In this document: in pieces, positions 1 to 5,556 of the stretch
Layout: every line of letters starts with the position of its first letter
How positions within the stretch are numbered: the stretch's first letter is position 1
DNA from: a virus
IMG/VR virus record: IMGVR_UViG_3300042502_000646
Location: 1-32,675 of that record
Length of the DNA: 32,675 nucleotides
Direction: 5' to 3' (one strand)
Made by a program: the position numbers and the translations under genes
Notes under the pieces: generated by a model
What the model was told of the DNA's origin: nothing
The model's database searches: none
The model's input: the letters and a program-made list of their open reading frames with translations, nothing else

Positions 1-38
1 AAAATAATATTTTTTATGATGTAATGTTGTAGTTGTGC
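1..38 (-). repeat. Partial attC-like site, right arm only
   Basis: The core GTTGTGC at 32-38 is the R'' partner expected for the cassette carrying the 45-356 ORF, because its other end (TCGCACAAC, 397-405) is the inverse. The remainder of the site lies left of the window. Confidence 0.5.
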
Positions 39-44
39 GAGATG

Positions 45-356
45 CTACGAAACCTTTATATTTGACAACAGATAAAGTAAAGAATCAACAGTCGGTTCAC
101 ATATTAATTCCCAAGTGTCGGAATGAGTTGAGTATTTTCTACTGACAACTTTAAAATTAAGATGTGTAGAATTTCTAATCGTTTTATATTGTTTATCTTT
201 AAACCACGGTTTAATTCTAAAAGTAGCCTTCATAAAATCCTCTACACAAGTTTCTATTTCATCGCCAATTAAAGGCACGTAATTTAATTCTTTACATTGA
301 TTTAAAACGAACATTTTTTCGTTTTTTCTATCGCATCTAAACCATACTTTTGACAT
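45..356 (-). CDS. Hypothetical cassette protein, 103 aa
   Basis: Unrecognised small soluble protein, basic in the middle, with no signal peptide or membrane segment. It begins with MSKVWFRC and contains a Cys/Lys-rich N-terminus. The ATG lies about 40 bp inside the cassette start (core at 399-405) and the stop sits a few bases from the R'' core at 32-38. The ORF thus fills its cassette, the usual integron geometry. The upstream sequence is A/T-rich with no Shine-Dalgarno site, normal for Bacteroidota. No function can be inferred from sequence alone. Confidence 0.7.
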   Translation of the reverse strand: MSKVWFRCDRKNEKMFVLNQCKELNYVPLIGDEIETCVEDFMKATFRIKPWFKDKQYKTIRNSTHLNFKVVSRKYSTHSDTWELICEPTVDSLLYLLSNIKVS

Positions 357-398
357 AATTTTTAATTTTTAATTGTTAATATTTAAAAGCACCATCGC

Positions 399-528
399 AC
401 AACAGCGTGTTTGCAAAAAGGCGAATTTAGGTTCAATTTAATGGTCTGTGTGTGTTTTTAAGTTCAGTAATAAACTGAAAGTTTAGGTGTACTTTTTCGC
501 CTCTTCGCAAACACACGACGCGTTATAA
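399..528 (-). repeat. attC-like site A
   Basis: The outer cores are GCACAAC (399-405) and GTTATAA (522-528). Inside them the arm CGTGTTTGC plus a GGCGAA segment pairs with TTCGCC and GCAAACACACG near 497-516, leaving unpaired extra bases. This imperfect palindrome is typical of a folded attC. It separates the ORF at 45-356 from the ORF at 535-891. Length is about 130 bp. Confidence 0.7.
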
Positions 529-534
529 GTAACT

Positions 535-891
535 TTACTCAACATTGCGGTTAAAAATTCCGTTATCAACAATATCTAAATCAGAATAACAAAGATAATG
601 CCTTATAATTTCTTTTTGACCTATAACACGTATATCAATATGCTCAAATTTATCTACTCCTAAAACTTTTTTCATACCGGCTTTTACATCAACTTTTGAA
701 GAAGCTAAAAAACCATTATTGTAATATTTAATAAATTTCAGTTTATGTAATTTGCAATATTCTTTTATTTTTACTTTTAACATTTCTTTTTTGTTTATTA
801 TTTCTAATTCTTTTTCAACTTGTTTTTCTATTGCAGGATTACCGTTTTTTTCTAACCAATCTGTAATCATATTATTTTCTGAAAAATCCAT
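535..891 (-). CDS. Hypothetical cassette protein, 118 aa
   Basis: Lys/Glu-rich, probably mostly helical in its first half (MITDWLEKNG and a following EKQVEKELE stretch), a small-protein style I associate with Bacteroidota mobile elements. The ATG is 13 bp from the cassette's R' core (904-910) and the stop is 7 bp from the R'' core at 522-528, so the ORF almost fills its cassette. No catalytic motif, signal peptide or membrane span is visible. Function unknown. Confidence 0.75.
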   Translation of the reverse strand: MDFSENNMITDWLEKNGNPAIEKQVEKELEIINKKEMLKVKIKEYCKLHKLKFIKYYNNGFLASSKVDVKAGMKKVLGVDKFEHIDIRVIGQKEIIRHYLCYSDLDIVDNGIFNRNVE

Positions 892-903
892 AATAAAAGC
901 TAC

Positions 904-1037
904 TTATAACATCGGTTTTGTTCAATGCCTTCTCTTGGGTATTATCGGAAGTGTTTTTGCTATTCATAAGTTTGTTTTTTATTTGTGAACTTCAGTTTTG
1001 AATTACGGCACTGAAATAAAGCCGAGAACCGTTATGC
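904..1037 (-). repeat. attC-like site B
   Basis: The cores are TTATAAC (904-910) and GTTATGC (1031-1037). The inner arm TCGGTTTTGTTCAATGCC (912-929) pairs imperfectly with GGCACTGAAATAAAGCCGA (1007-1025). Both cores resemble Vibrio-type cassette cores. The site is nearly identical to site D over most of its length although the outer cores differ. The TAA stop of the 1032-1406 gene lies inside the right core. Confidence 0.75.
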
Positions 1038-1406
1038 AACAGCTAACTCGACACCGTTTAAAAAGAAAATCAAATTTTGTAATTCGTGAACGTATTTGCG
1101 TTTACCAAACTCCCAACTATCTGAAATTCTAATGCAATTATCGTCTAAATCATAAGCTACACTTCTATCTAAAATAAACCAACGATAAGAAGTATCATCA
1201 TCTCGGACAAATCCCATTTTTTCAAGCCATTTTTCGTTTAATTCAATTGGTTTTAAAGATGTAAAAGGTATTTCTCCAGTAGTAGAGTTAAAAATATCTT
1301 GATTTTTACTGCAAATTGATTCAACTAAAATAGGTTTCTCATCATACAAATCAGCAAAAACTATATTGCCAATTCTTAAATCTTGTGGTAAAATAGCCGA
1401 TTGCAT
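1032..1406 (-). CDS. LRIGN-type hypothetical protein (cassette gene)
   Basis: Recognisable by the N-terminal DLRIGNIVF motif, a central LKPIELNEKWLEKMGF segment and the C-terminal YVHELQNLIFFLNGVEL. I know this order of motifs from a widespread Bacteroidota phage and mobile-element family of unknown function. The length of 124 aa is full for that family. I chose the ATG at 1406 because it lies inside the cassette's own core (TTATGC), so it travels with the cassette. An in-frame ATG at 1460, inside attC site C, would add 18 residues. The stop codon TAA is part of the R'' core of site B. Soluble, no membrane segment. Confidence 0.8.
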   Translation of the reverse strand: MQSAILPQDLRIGNIVFADLYDEKPILVESICSKNQDIFNSTTGEIPFTSLKPIELNEKWLEKMGFVRDDDTSYRWFILDRSVAYDLDDNCIRISDSWEFGKRKYVHELQNLIFFLNGVELAVA

Positions 1407-1538
1407 AACAGCGGTTTTGTCGCATTGTGGCACTTTGGTATTTTTTGTAAGTTCTGTCATAATTTTAAAATTTGGTTATTATTTGTTAAGTTTGGTCTTA
1501 AATCGCCACAACGACGACAAAGCCACAAAACGTTAGCA
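1403..1538 (-). repeat. attC-like site C
   Basis: The cores are GCATAAC (1403-1409) and GTTAGCA (1532-1538). The arm TTTTGTCGCATTGTGGC (1416-1432) pairs imperfectly with GCCACAACGACGACAAA (1505-1521). The site contains an ATG at 1458-1460 that reads out in frame into the following cassette gene. Confidence 0.7.
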
Positions 1539-1544
1539 GTAATA

Positions 1545-1838
1545 CTAACCAATCTTTACTAAATCAAGCTTTGTTTCTCCGTATTGTCTATTAATTAATA
1601 AATGAAGTAATCGATATTCAGGAACTTCGTAATATTCTCCATTAACTAATATTTTATCACAAGATAACATTTGTATCATTGTTTTTTTATCTAACCTAAA
1701 ATAAGCCGATAATACTATTTTTGTTTCAAGTTTTTCTTGAATTTCTCTGTAGAAAGTCAAATCTAAAGTACTACTGCTAACATCGGTTTTATTCAATGCC
1801 TTTGCTTGGGTATTATCGGATGTGTTTTCGCTATTCAT
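1545..1838 (-). CDS. Hypothetical cassette protein with attC-encoded N-terminus, 97 aa
   Basis: The first ~20 residues (MNSENTSDNTQAKALNKTDV) are encoded by attC site D, and the cassette itself begins at about residue 20. No other ATG occurs until residue 54, so translation probably starts inside the neighbouring attC site unless a rare non-ATG start is used. The cassette-encoded part has an LDKKTMIQMLSCDKI helix and the C-terminal YRLLHLLINRQYGETKLDL. No known domain was recognised. The stop is 7 bp from the R'' core at 1532-1538. Confidence 0.65.
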   Translation of the reverse strand: MNSENTSDNTQAKALNKTDVSSSTLDLTFYREIQEKLETKIVLSAYFRLDKKTMIQMLSCDKILVNGEYYEVPEYRLLHLLINRQYGETKLDLVKIG

Positions 1839-1908
1839 AAGTTTAGTTTTAATTTGTTAATTTCAGTTTTTAATAACGGCACTGAAATAAAGCCGAGAAC
1901 CGTTAGTG
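1775..1908 (-). repeat. attC-like site D
   Basis: The cores are TGCTAAC (1775-1781) and GTTAGTG (1902-1908). The inner arms are almost the same as in site B: TCGGTTTTATTCAATGCC near 1783-1800 against GGCACTGAAATAAAGCCGA near 1878-1896. The ATG of the 1545-1838 ORF lies inside it. Confidence 0.75.
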
Positions 1909-1913
1909 GCAAC

Positions 1914-1943
1914 CGTAGGACACCCGACACCGAGCATCCTACG
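1914..1943. terminator. Possible hairpin after the 1956-2174 gene
   Basis: CGTAGGA (1914-1920) and TCCTACG (1937-1943) form a perfect 7-bp stem with a 16-nt loop between the gene stop and site D. It lacks a T-run on the minus strand, so a role as intrinsic terminator is doubtful. Confidence 0.3.
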
Positions 1944-1955
1944 AACCACAATTAG

Positions 1956-2174
1956 TTACTGTTTGAAAGAAAACTTTTCACCAAGTAACTCAATTCTTTG
2001 TCCAAGTATTTGTAAATACTCGTTCATTAATCTTGACTGTTTGTAAAGCAAATCTTTGTTTTGCCTGTCAAGGTCAACAAATTTTTGCGTTCTCATAAAG
2101 TCGTTTAAGGCGTTTGTTTTTGTCGCCAACTCTTGTGCTTCAATTAGAAGTCTGTCGAAAAATGTATTTTCCAT
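1956..2174 (-). CDS. Hypothetical cassette protein, helical, 72 aa
   Basis: MENTFFDRLLIEAQEL begins a protein that looks helical throughout, with regularly spaced Leu/Ile and charged residues. It may form a coiled coil of about 65 residues. No signal peptide or transmembrane segment. The ATG lies about 60 bp inside the cassette start (2233-2239) and the stop about 48 bp before the R'' core at 1902-1908, which leaves room for a hairpin. Function unknown. Confidence 0.7.
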   Translation of the reverse strand: MENTFFDRLLIEAQELATKTNALNDFMRTQKFVDLDRQNKDLLYKQSRLMNEYLQILGQRIELLGEKFSFKQ

Positions 2175-2232
2175 TTTATTTAATTGTGGGTTTTATAAAG
2201 GTCGCCCAAACCTGTATCGTGAAAACGGCAGC

Positions 2233-2358
2233 CACTAACACGGGTTTGGCAAAATGGCTGTTCAGTAATTCTATTTAACATTCGTTTTTAATTTTAAAGT
2301 TTAGTAATTCTATTTAGTTTCAGGTTCAGCCACTTCGCCAAGCCCGATAACGTTACCC
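2233..2358 (-). repeat. attC-like site E
   Basis: The cores are CACTAAC (2233-2239) and GTTACCC (2352-2358). The clearest of the set: GGGTTTGGCAAAATGGCTG (2242-2260) pairs with CAGCCACTTCGCCAAGCCC (2327-2345) with few mismatches. The right core overlaps the TAA stop of the HTH gene 2353-2559. Its inverse, GGGTAAC, was not found to the right up to the divergent promoters, so this junction has no visible matching cassette start. Confidence 0.75.
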
Positions 2359-2559
2359 AAATATCAAATGGATTTCTACTCCGTTAGCATTTCCTTTTAA
2401 TTCTTTTTTACCTAAAATCTTTGCGTAATTATACGCTGGTAATAATGGATTTTTTGACTTTACCTGTGCGTTAATTGTTTGCGGTGTTTCTCCAACAAGT
2501 TTTGCGAATTGATTTTTATTTTTCGCATTTTCTGAAATTAGTTTCTCTAATATGTTCAT
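2353..2559 (-). CDS. Small helix-turn-helix protein
   Basis: 68 aa, with a helix-turn-helix of XRE type at about residues 14-34 (NQFAKLVGETPQTINAQVKS). The C-terminal ELKGNANGVEIHLIF resembles the ends of small phage regulators in Bacteroidota. A longer in-frame ORF runs to 2667, but the ATG at 2557-2559 sits just past the stop of the upstream gene and gives a clean HTH protein, so I prefer it. Last gene of the minus-strand operon. Its stop codon lies in the core of attC-like site E. Likely DNA-binding regulator; target unknown. Confidence 0.75.
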   Translation of the reverse strand: MNILEKLISENAKNKNQFAKLVGETPQTINAQVKSKNPLLPAYNYAKILGKKELKGNANGVEIHLIFG

Positions 2560-2560
2560 T

Positions 2561-2773
2561 TTATTTCTTTTTAAATGTTTCTTTGTAATATTGTTCATCT
2601 TCATCATTAACACAAGTAAGTTTGTGTTCATCATATCCTTTACGATTACCCCATTCAACTGCATCAATTATCTGTTGCTTTTCCATTTCTTTGGCGTGGT
2701 AAAAATCAACTGGTGTTAATTTACCATTAGAGTTGTACTGATTCTCTAAAAATCCTACTGCTGTTTGTTTCAT
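2561..2773 (-). CDS. Hypothetical early phage protein, 70 aa
   Basis: Contains the stretch KEMEKQQIIDAVEWG, which I recognise from many small flavobacterial phage and prophage proteins of unknown function. It is acidic at the C-terminus (VNDEDEQYY). Its ATG overlaps the TGA of the mini zinc-ribbon gene (ATGA, 2770-2773) and its stop is one base from the next ATG, so it is translated as part of a coupled operon. No catalytic motif seen. Confidence 0.75.
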   Translation of the reverse strand: MKQTAVGFLENQYNSNGKLTPVDFYHAKEMEKQQIIDAVEWGNRKGYDEHKLTCVNDEDEQYYKETFKKK

Positions 2774-2883
2774 ATCTTATTTAATTTAGTGTGACAATCT
2801 TTGCATCTATAATACTTCTTTTTATAATTGTAAGTCCATCGGTGCTTACAAAATAGTTGTTTAAAAAATTCAATTATTTTCAT
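2770..2883 (-). CDS. 37-aa mini zinc-ribbon protein
   Basis: Begins MKIIEFFKQLFCKHRWTYNY and continues KKKYYRCKDCHTKLNKI. C12/H14 and C27/C30 (with H31) give a likely single zinc-binding site. It overlaps the upstream gene stop by 14 bases and the next gene start by an ATGA. A close paralogue lies at 3643-3744 on the other strand (shared KQLFCKHR, YNYK, KYYRCK, CH), so the short ORF is protein-coding. Role unknown; perhaps a nucleic-acid or protein-binding module. Confidence 0.75.
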   Translation of the reverse strand: MKIIEFFKQLFCKHRWTYNYKKKYYRCKDCHTKLNKI

Positions 2884-3061
2884 TGTTATTTTCTTTTAAT
2901 TCATTTGACCATTCTATTATATATTGTTCAATCGTAATAGGATGCCAAGTTAACGCCACAAGGTGCGATTTAAAAGCATCAAATAAATCTTCTAAAGATA
3001 CATCTGAATGTTTAAACTCTGTGATGTATAACTGGTCTTTTGTTTCTGTTGTGATTTTCAT
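2870..3061 (-). CDS. Hypothetical early phage protein, 63 aa
   Basis: First gene of the leftward operon, 63 aa, with SDVSLEDLFDAFKSHLVALTWH and an Asn/Glu-rich tail (ELKENNNENN). The pattern LEDLFDAFKSHLVALTWHPITIEQYI resembles short phage proteins of unknown function in Flavobacterium. The start follows the promoter at 3082-3089 by about 20 bp with an AAACTAATTAT leader. No membrane segment. Confidence 0.75.
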   Translation of the reverse strand: MKITTETKDQLYITEFKHSDVSLEDLFDAFKSHLVALTWHPITIEQYIIEWSNELKENNNENN

Positions 3062-3081
3062 ATAATTAGTTTTGATTTATG

Positions 3082-3089
3082 CAAATATA
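3082..3089 (-). promoter_or_regulatory. Leftward Bacteroidota-type promoter (-7 box)
   Basis: On the minus strand the box reads TATATTTG, an exact TAnnTTTG match, 21 bp before the ATG of the 2870-3061 gene. The upstream sequence is A/T-rich and no clear -33 TTG was seen. It can drive the four-gene operon and, if not terminated, the cassette array beyond it. Confidence 0.65.
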
Positions 3090-3136
3090 TAAATAACTTT
3101 TTTAATAAAAAAATTTTTTATAAAGTTTTTTCGTTA

Positions 3137-3144
3137 TACATTTG
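3137..3144 (+). promoter_or_regulatory. Rightward early promoter (-7 box)
   Basis: TACATTTG, an exact TAnnTTTG match, 20 bp before the ATG at 3165 and about 50 bp from the opposing leftward box. A regulator binding the A/T-rich 3090-3136 segment could control both directions. Confidence 0.65.
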
Positions 3145-3164
3145 CAATATCAAAATCAAACAAT

Positions 3165-3278
3165 ATGAAAACAATTATCTTTTTATCAGTTGCAACTATC
3201 GGAATGAGTACCGATAATTTTATAGTAATGTCAGGTGCATTACTTATATGTGGAATATTAATCTTTAAAAAACAATAA
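3165..3278 (+). CDS. Small hydrophobic protein, 37 aa
   Basis: First gene after the rightward early promoter. MKTIIFLSVATIG is followed by a short polar segment and then VMSGALLICGILIFKKQ, so it could span the membrane once or twice with the basic KKQ end in the cytoplasm. No homologue recognised. The stop is one base before the next ATG. Coding status rests on start, length and spacing. Confidence 0.55.
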   Translation: MKTIIFLSVATIGMSTDNFIVMSGALLICGILIFKKQ

Positions 3279-3279
3279 C

Positions 3280-3507
3280 ATGAAAACACTTTGGGAACGA
3301 TTATCAGGAGAACAGCAGTTAGTACTTCTTGAACAACAAACTACTTATCCATCTTTGTATGGTAGTATTATTTCAGATTTAAAAGATACTAACGGATGGC
3401 ATACATTAAGCGTAGATACTGCAAATCATTTAATTAATGATTTAACAAAAGAAAGAACTGATTTTATGACCGATTTATATAACATATTTAGAAATGAAGA
3501 AGTATAG
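3280..3507 (+). CDS. Hypothetical early phage protein, 75 aa
   Basis: MKTLWERLSGEQQLVLLEQQ begins a soluble acidic protein with DLTKERTDFMTDLYNIF near its end. I do not recognise a domain. It overlaps the next gene by 14 bases, as do most neighbours in this early operon, which suggests coupled translation. Confidence 0.75.
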   Translation: MKTLWERLSGEQQLVLLEQQTTYPSLYGSIISDLKDTNGWHTLSVDTANHLINDLTKERTDFMTDLYNIFRNEEV

Positions 3508-3649
3508 AGTTTATTACTGGAAATATAGAAATGATGAGTATCAAGATTTTGAAGTAGAAATATACGCTTCTAATTTTGATGAAGCATATAAGGCTTTTAG
3601 AGAGGCTTTTAGATTAGTGAAAATTAGAGATATAAGAGAAATATGTTAA
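3494..3649 (+). CDS. Hypothetical early phage protein, 51 aa
   Basis: MKKYRVYYWKYRN followed by FEVEIYASNFDEAYKAFREAF, a beta-then-helix arrangement seen in small phage proteins with a single-strand sheet and one helix. No function known. Overlaps both neighbours (14 bases upstream, 7 downstream), fitting the compact early operon. Confidence 0.65.
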   Translation: MKKYRVYYWKYRNDEYQDFEVEIYASNFDEAYKAFREAFRLVKIRDIREIC

Positions 3650-3744
3650 GATTTTTAAAACAGTTATTTTGTAAGCATCGATTTGCCTATAACTACAAAA
3701 GAAAATATTATAGATGTAAAAATTGTCACCTTAAAATAGAATAA
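3643..3744 (+). CDS. 33-aa mini zinc-ribbon protein, paralogue of 2770-2883
   Basis: MLRFLKQLFCKHRFAYNYKR then KYYRCKNCHLKIE. The Cys/His spacing (C10, H12, C25, C28, H29) and most intervening residues match the leftward gene at 2770-2883, so the two are duplicates on opposite sides of the divergent promoters. Conservation at this length supports a real gene. Probably binds one zinc; role unknown. Confidence 0.7.
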   Translation: MLRFLKQLFCKHRFAYNYKRKYYRCKNCHLKIE

Positions 3745-3745
3745 T

Positions 3746-3862
3746 ATGAAACTAACAATAGAAGTAATAGACGGAAAATGGCACGTAAATAAAAAATTAC
3801 TGCACGAGTTAAATCCAAACGAAAAAAATGCTCTCGACCAATTTATAAAATCATACGAATAA
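3746..3862 (+). CDS. Hypothetical early phage protein, 38 aa
   Basis: MKLTIEVIDGKWHVNKKLLHEL followed by NPNEKNALDQFIKSYE: a short beta hairpin plus one helix. The start comes one base after the preceding stop, and the TAA shares two bases with the next ATG (TAATG). No domain recognised. Confidence 0.6.
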   Translation: MKLTIEVIDGKWHVNKKLLHELNPNEKNALDQFIKSYE

Positions 3863-4269
3863 TGAAAACACCTACATTAGAACAAGTAAAAGAGTATTTT
3901 AAAAATGCTAAAGAAGTAATTGGTGTAGATGGCACATACGCTACTTTTAAATTTCAAGACAAAAGAGGAATACATGAACACAATAATAGTTTTTGGGTAT
4001 TTGCTGAAAATGGTAATTGTTTGTTGTGGGATTTTAATTCAAAAAAATACGCAAATATAATATCTTCCAAAAATAAATTAGAAACACCGAAACACTACGA
4101 TAATAGTAAAGGTAGTATTTACCAATTTTGCGAAAATAGAAACCTTAATTCTTACGAATTTGATATTATTAAAAGAGTTGTAAGATGTCGCAAAAAAGGA
4201 AACTTTAAAGAAGATTTACAAAAAACAAAATATTTAATAGATTTATATTTAAGTGAGTATGATAACTAA
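3862..4269 (+). CDS. Hypothetical protein with DUF3310-like C-terminus
   Basis: 135 aa. The N-terminal part (TPTLEQVKEYFKNAKEV) is a common flavobacterial phage opening. Residues ~85-130 (GSIYQFCENRNLN, FDIIKRVVRCRKKG, EDLQKTKYLIDLYL) follow the pattern of DUF3310-type proteins (phage proteins with an IIKYVxRxxKKxxxEDLxKAKxYLD signature), though the motif is divergent. The biochemical role of that family in Bacteroidota phages is not established. Overlaps the next gene by 11 bases. Confidence 0.7.
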   Translation: MKTPTLEQVKEYFKNAKEVIGVDGTYATFKFQDKRGIHEHNNSFWVFAENGNCLLWDFNSKKYANIISSKNKLETPKHYDNSKGSIYQFCENRNLNSYEFDIIKRVVRCRKKGNFKEDLQKTKYLIDLYLSEYDN

Positions 4270-4486
4270 AGATTTACAACTTAAAACTATTGCGGTTTGC
4301 TCCGATTTACTTTTAGAAGCTATTGATGATGGCAGACCGCTTAACGAAAATGGTATACTTTTAAAACAACTACTCGAAAAGCAATTAGAGGCTATTTACA
4401 GCCACGAAGTAGTAAGAAATAACCAAGCGTACCAAGAAACAAAAAACAGGGTTTTATACAACATTAACGCACATTTTAAAATATGA
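4259..4486 (+). CDS. Hypothetical helical protein, 75 aa
   Basis: MITKDLQLKTIAVCSDLLLEAIDD and LLKQLLEKQLEAIYSHEVV suggest an all-helical protein. I use the ATG at 4259 rather than the GTG two codons upstream. It overlaps the cytosine methyltransferase start by 4 bases (ATGA). No function recognised. Confidence 0.7.
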   Translation: MITKDLQLKTIAVCSDLLLEAIDDGRPLNENGILLKQLLEKQLEAIYSHEVVRNNQAYQETKNRVLYNINAHFKI

Positions 4487-5136
4487 AGATATTAAATTTA
4501 TATGCTTGTTTAGGTGGTAATCGTTACAAGTGGGACGAAGTAGCAAAAGAAGCTAATATTGAAATAGAAGTTACTGCTGTTGAATTAGATGAAGAAGCTG
4601 CTAAACTTTACCAGGAGCGTTTTCCAAATGATAAGGTAGTAATTGCAGATGCACACCAATATTTGTTAGATAACTTTAAAGAGTTTGATTTTATTTGGAG
4701 TTCTCCACCTTGCCCAAGTCATTCAAGAGCAAGGTTTGCAAGAAAAAATACTACAACAGCTATATATCCTGACTTAAAATTATACGAGGAAATATTATTT
4801 TTAGACAATTATTTTGATGGTAAATATTGTGTAGAAAATGTAATTCCTTTTTACGAGCCATTAATACCAGCTAAAAAAAGAGGTAGACATTTATATTGGA
4901 CTAACTTTAATTTACCAACTGATTTAAAAGAAAGAAAGTCATCAATAATGGAAAGTAAAGACGAAGTATCTCAATGGTGTAAATTTCACGATTACGATTT
5001 TAAAAAATACAAAGGTAAACAGTCAGTTCAAAAAATGGCACGTAATTTAGTAGACTATGAAGCCGGGAGAACAATTTTCGAAACATTTTTAGGAATAATA
5101 AAAAAATCAAACGTTAAACAAACTGAACTATTTTAA
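4483..5136 (+). CDS. DNA C5-cytosine methyltransferase, small phage type
   Basis: 217 aa. Motif I is a variant AdoMet site at residues 8-13 (ACLGGN), motif IV is PPCPS at 75-79 with catalytic C77, motif VI is ENV at 118-120, and RGRHLYW near 133-139 corresponds to motif VIII. The order matches the Dcm family, but the target-recognition region is short, as in compact phage enzymes. It would methylate the phage genome, most likely to avoid host restriction; the specificity cannot be read from sequence. It sits among tiny early genes and is one of three methyltransferase-type genes between 4483 and 7294. Confidence 0.85.
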   Translation: MKILNLYACLGGNRYKWDEVAKEANIEIEVTAVELDEEAAKLYQERFPNDKVVIADAHQYLLDNFKEFDFIWSSPPCPSHSRARFARKNTTTAIYPDLKLYEEILFLDNYFDGKYCVENVIPFYEPLIPAKKRGRHLYWTNFNLPTDLKERKSSIMESKDEVSQWCKFHDYDFKKYKGKQSVQKMARNLVDYEAGRTIFETFLGIIKKSNVKQTELF

Positions 5137-5138
5137 TT

Positions 5139-5372
5139 ATGAAAATGACCTTATTAAAAATGTCAAACGAATTAGGAGTTGACAGAGTAACACTAAAAGA
5201 AATTGCAAAAGCACACAAATTAGAATATATTGAAAGGGATGGAATGAAATTTTACAATGCTTTTGACCTTCAAAGATTAGTAAAAAACACAACAGTTACA
5301 ATTTATAGACCTGTTTACATTACAGAAACATACCACATTTACGAATCAAAGATGAATTATGAAACTAAATAA
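5139..5372 (+). CDS. Small putative HTH protein, 77 aa
   Basis: SNELGVDRVTLKEIAKAHKL and IERDGMKFYNAFDLQRL read like a winged or MerR/excisionase-type HTH, where a helix pair is followed by a short wing that ends in DLQRL. It could bind DNA as an early regulator or recombination directionality factor, but no integrase is present to support the latter. The C-terminal third (TVTIYRPVYITETYHIY) is beta-rich. Overlaps the XRE gene by 14 bases. Confidence 0.6.
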   Translation: MKMTLLKMSNELGVDRVTLKEIAKAHKLEYIERDGMKFYNAFDLQRLVKNTTVTIYRPVYITETYHIYESKMNYETK

Positions 5373-5556
5373 AATTATAAAGGAACTCCAGCAAAAAAGC
5401 GGAATGAATCAGCGAGATTTTGCTAAACATTACGGAATAAGTTACTCAACTTTAAACCACGTTATTACAAGCGAAAACCGATGTGGTATTGATTTCTTCG
5501 AAAAGGTATTAACAAAAATGGAATTAGATTATTATGTCGAAATTAAACAAGCGTAA
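5359..5556 (+). CDS. XRE-family HTH protein, 65 aa
   Basis: A compact XRE-type domain fills the protein: MNQRDFAKHYGISYSTLNHV supplies the helix-turn-helix (residues ~16-35), followed by FEKVLTKMELDYYVEI. It resembles the DNA-binding domain of phage repressor/Cro proteins or antitoxins, without a C-terminal dimerisation domain. It lies on the early operon strand, so a Cro-like or early-regulator role is plausible; this is inference. Confidence 0.75.
   Translation: MKLNKIIKELQQKSGMNQRDFAKHYGISYSTLNHVITSENRCGIDFFEKVLTKMELDYYVEIKQA

Larger units (their letters stand above)
1..2358 (-). mobile_element. Integron-like gene cassette array without visible integrase
   Basis: Five complete minus-strand cassettes plus a sixth junction. 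Each consists of a short ORF followed by an attC-like imperfect inverted repeat. Seen directly: the core at the start of a cassette is the exact inverse of the core at its own end (GTTGTGCGA 32-40 with 397-405; GTTATAAGTA 522-531 with 901-910; GTTATGCAA 1031-1039 with 1401-1409; GTTAGCAGTA 1532-1541 with 1772-1781; GTTAGTGGC 1902-1910 with 2231-2239), and each cassette has a different core. Known of integrons: crossover splits R' (G/TTRRRY), so the first bases of an integrated cassette complement its own R''. Predicted cassettes are about 405-909, 910-1408, 1409-1780 and 1781-2238, with one to the left ending beyond the window. No IntI gene or attI was found, so the recombinase is unknown. Confidence 0.75.

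Noticed and set aside
1-2358. CRISPR array explanation for the left repeats
   Set aside because: The repeats are >120 bp imperfect palindromes with differing cores separated by genes, not short direct repeats with uniform spacers.
2353-2667. Extended 104-aa frame of the HTH gene starting at 2667
   Set aside because: The extra N-terminus overlaps the conserved-looking 2561-2773 gene on the same strand, and the ATG at 2557-2559 gives a clean HTH protein.
5139-5372. Excisionase call for the small HTH protein
   Set aside because: The HTH pattern alone does not show this, and no integrase is in the window.
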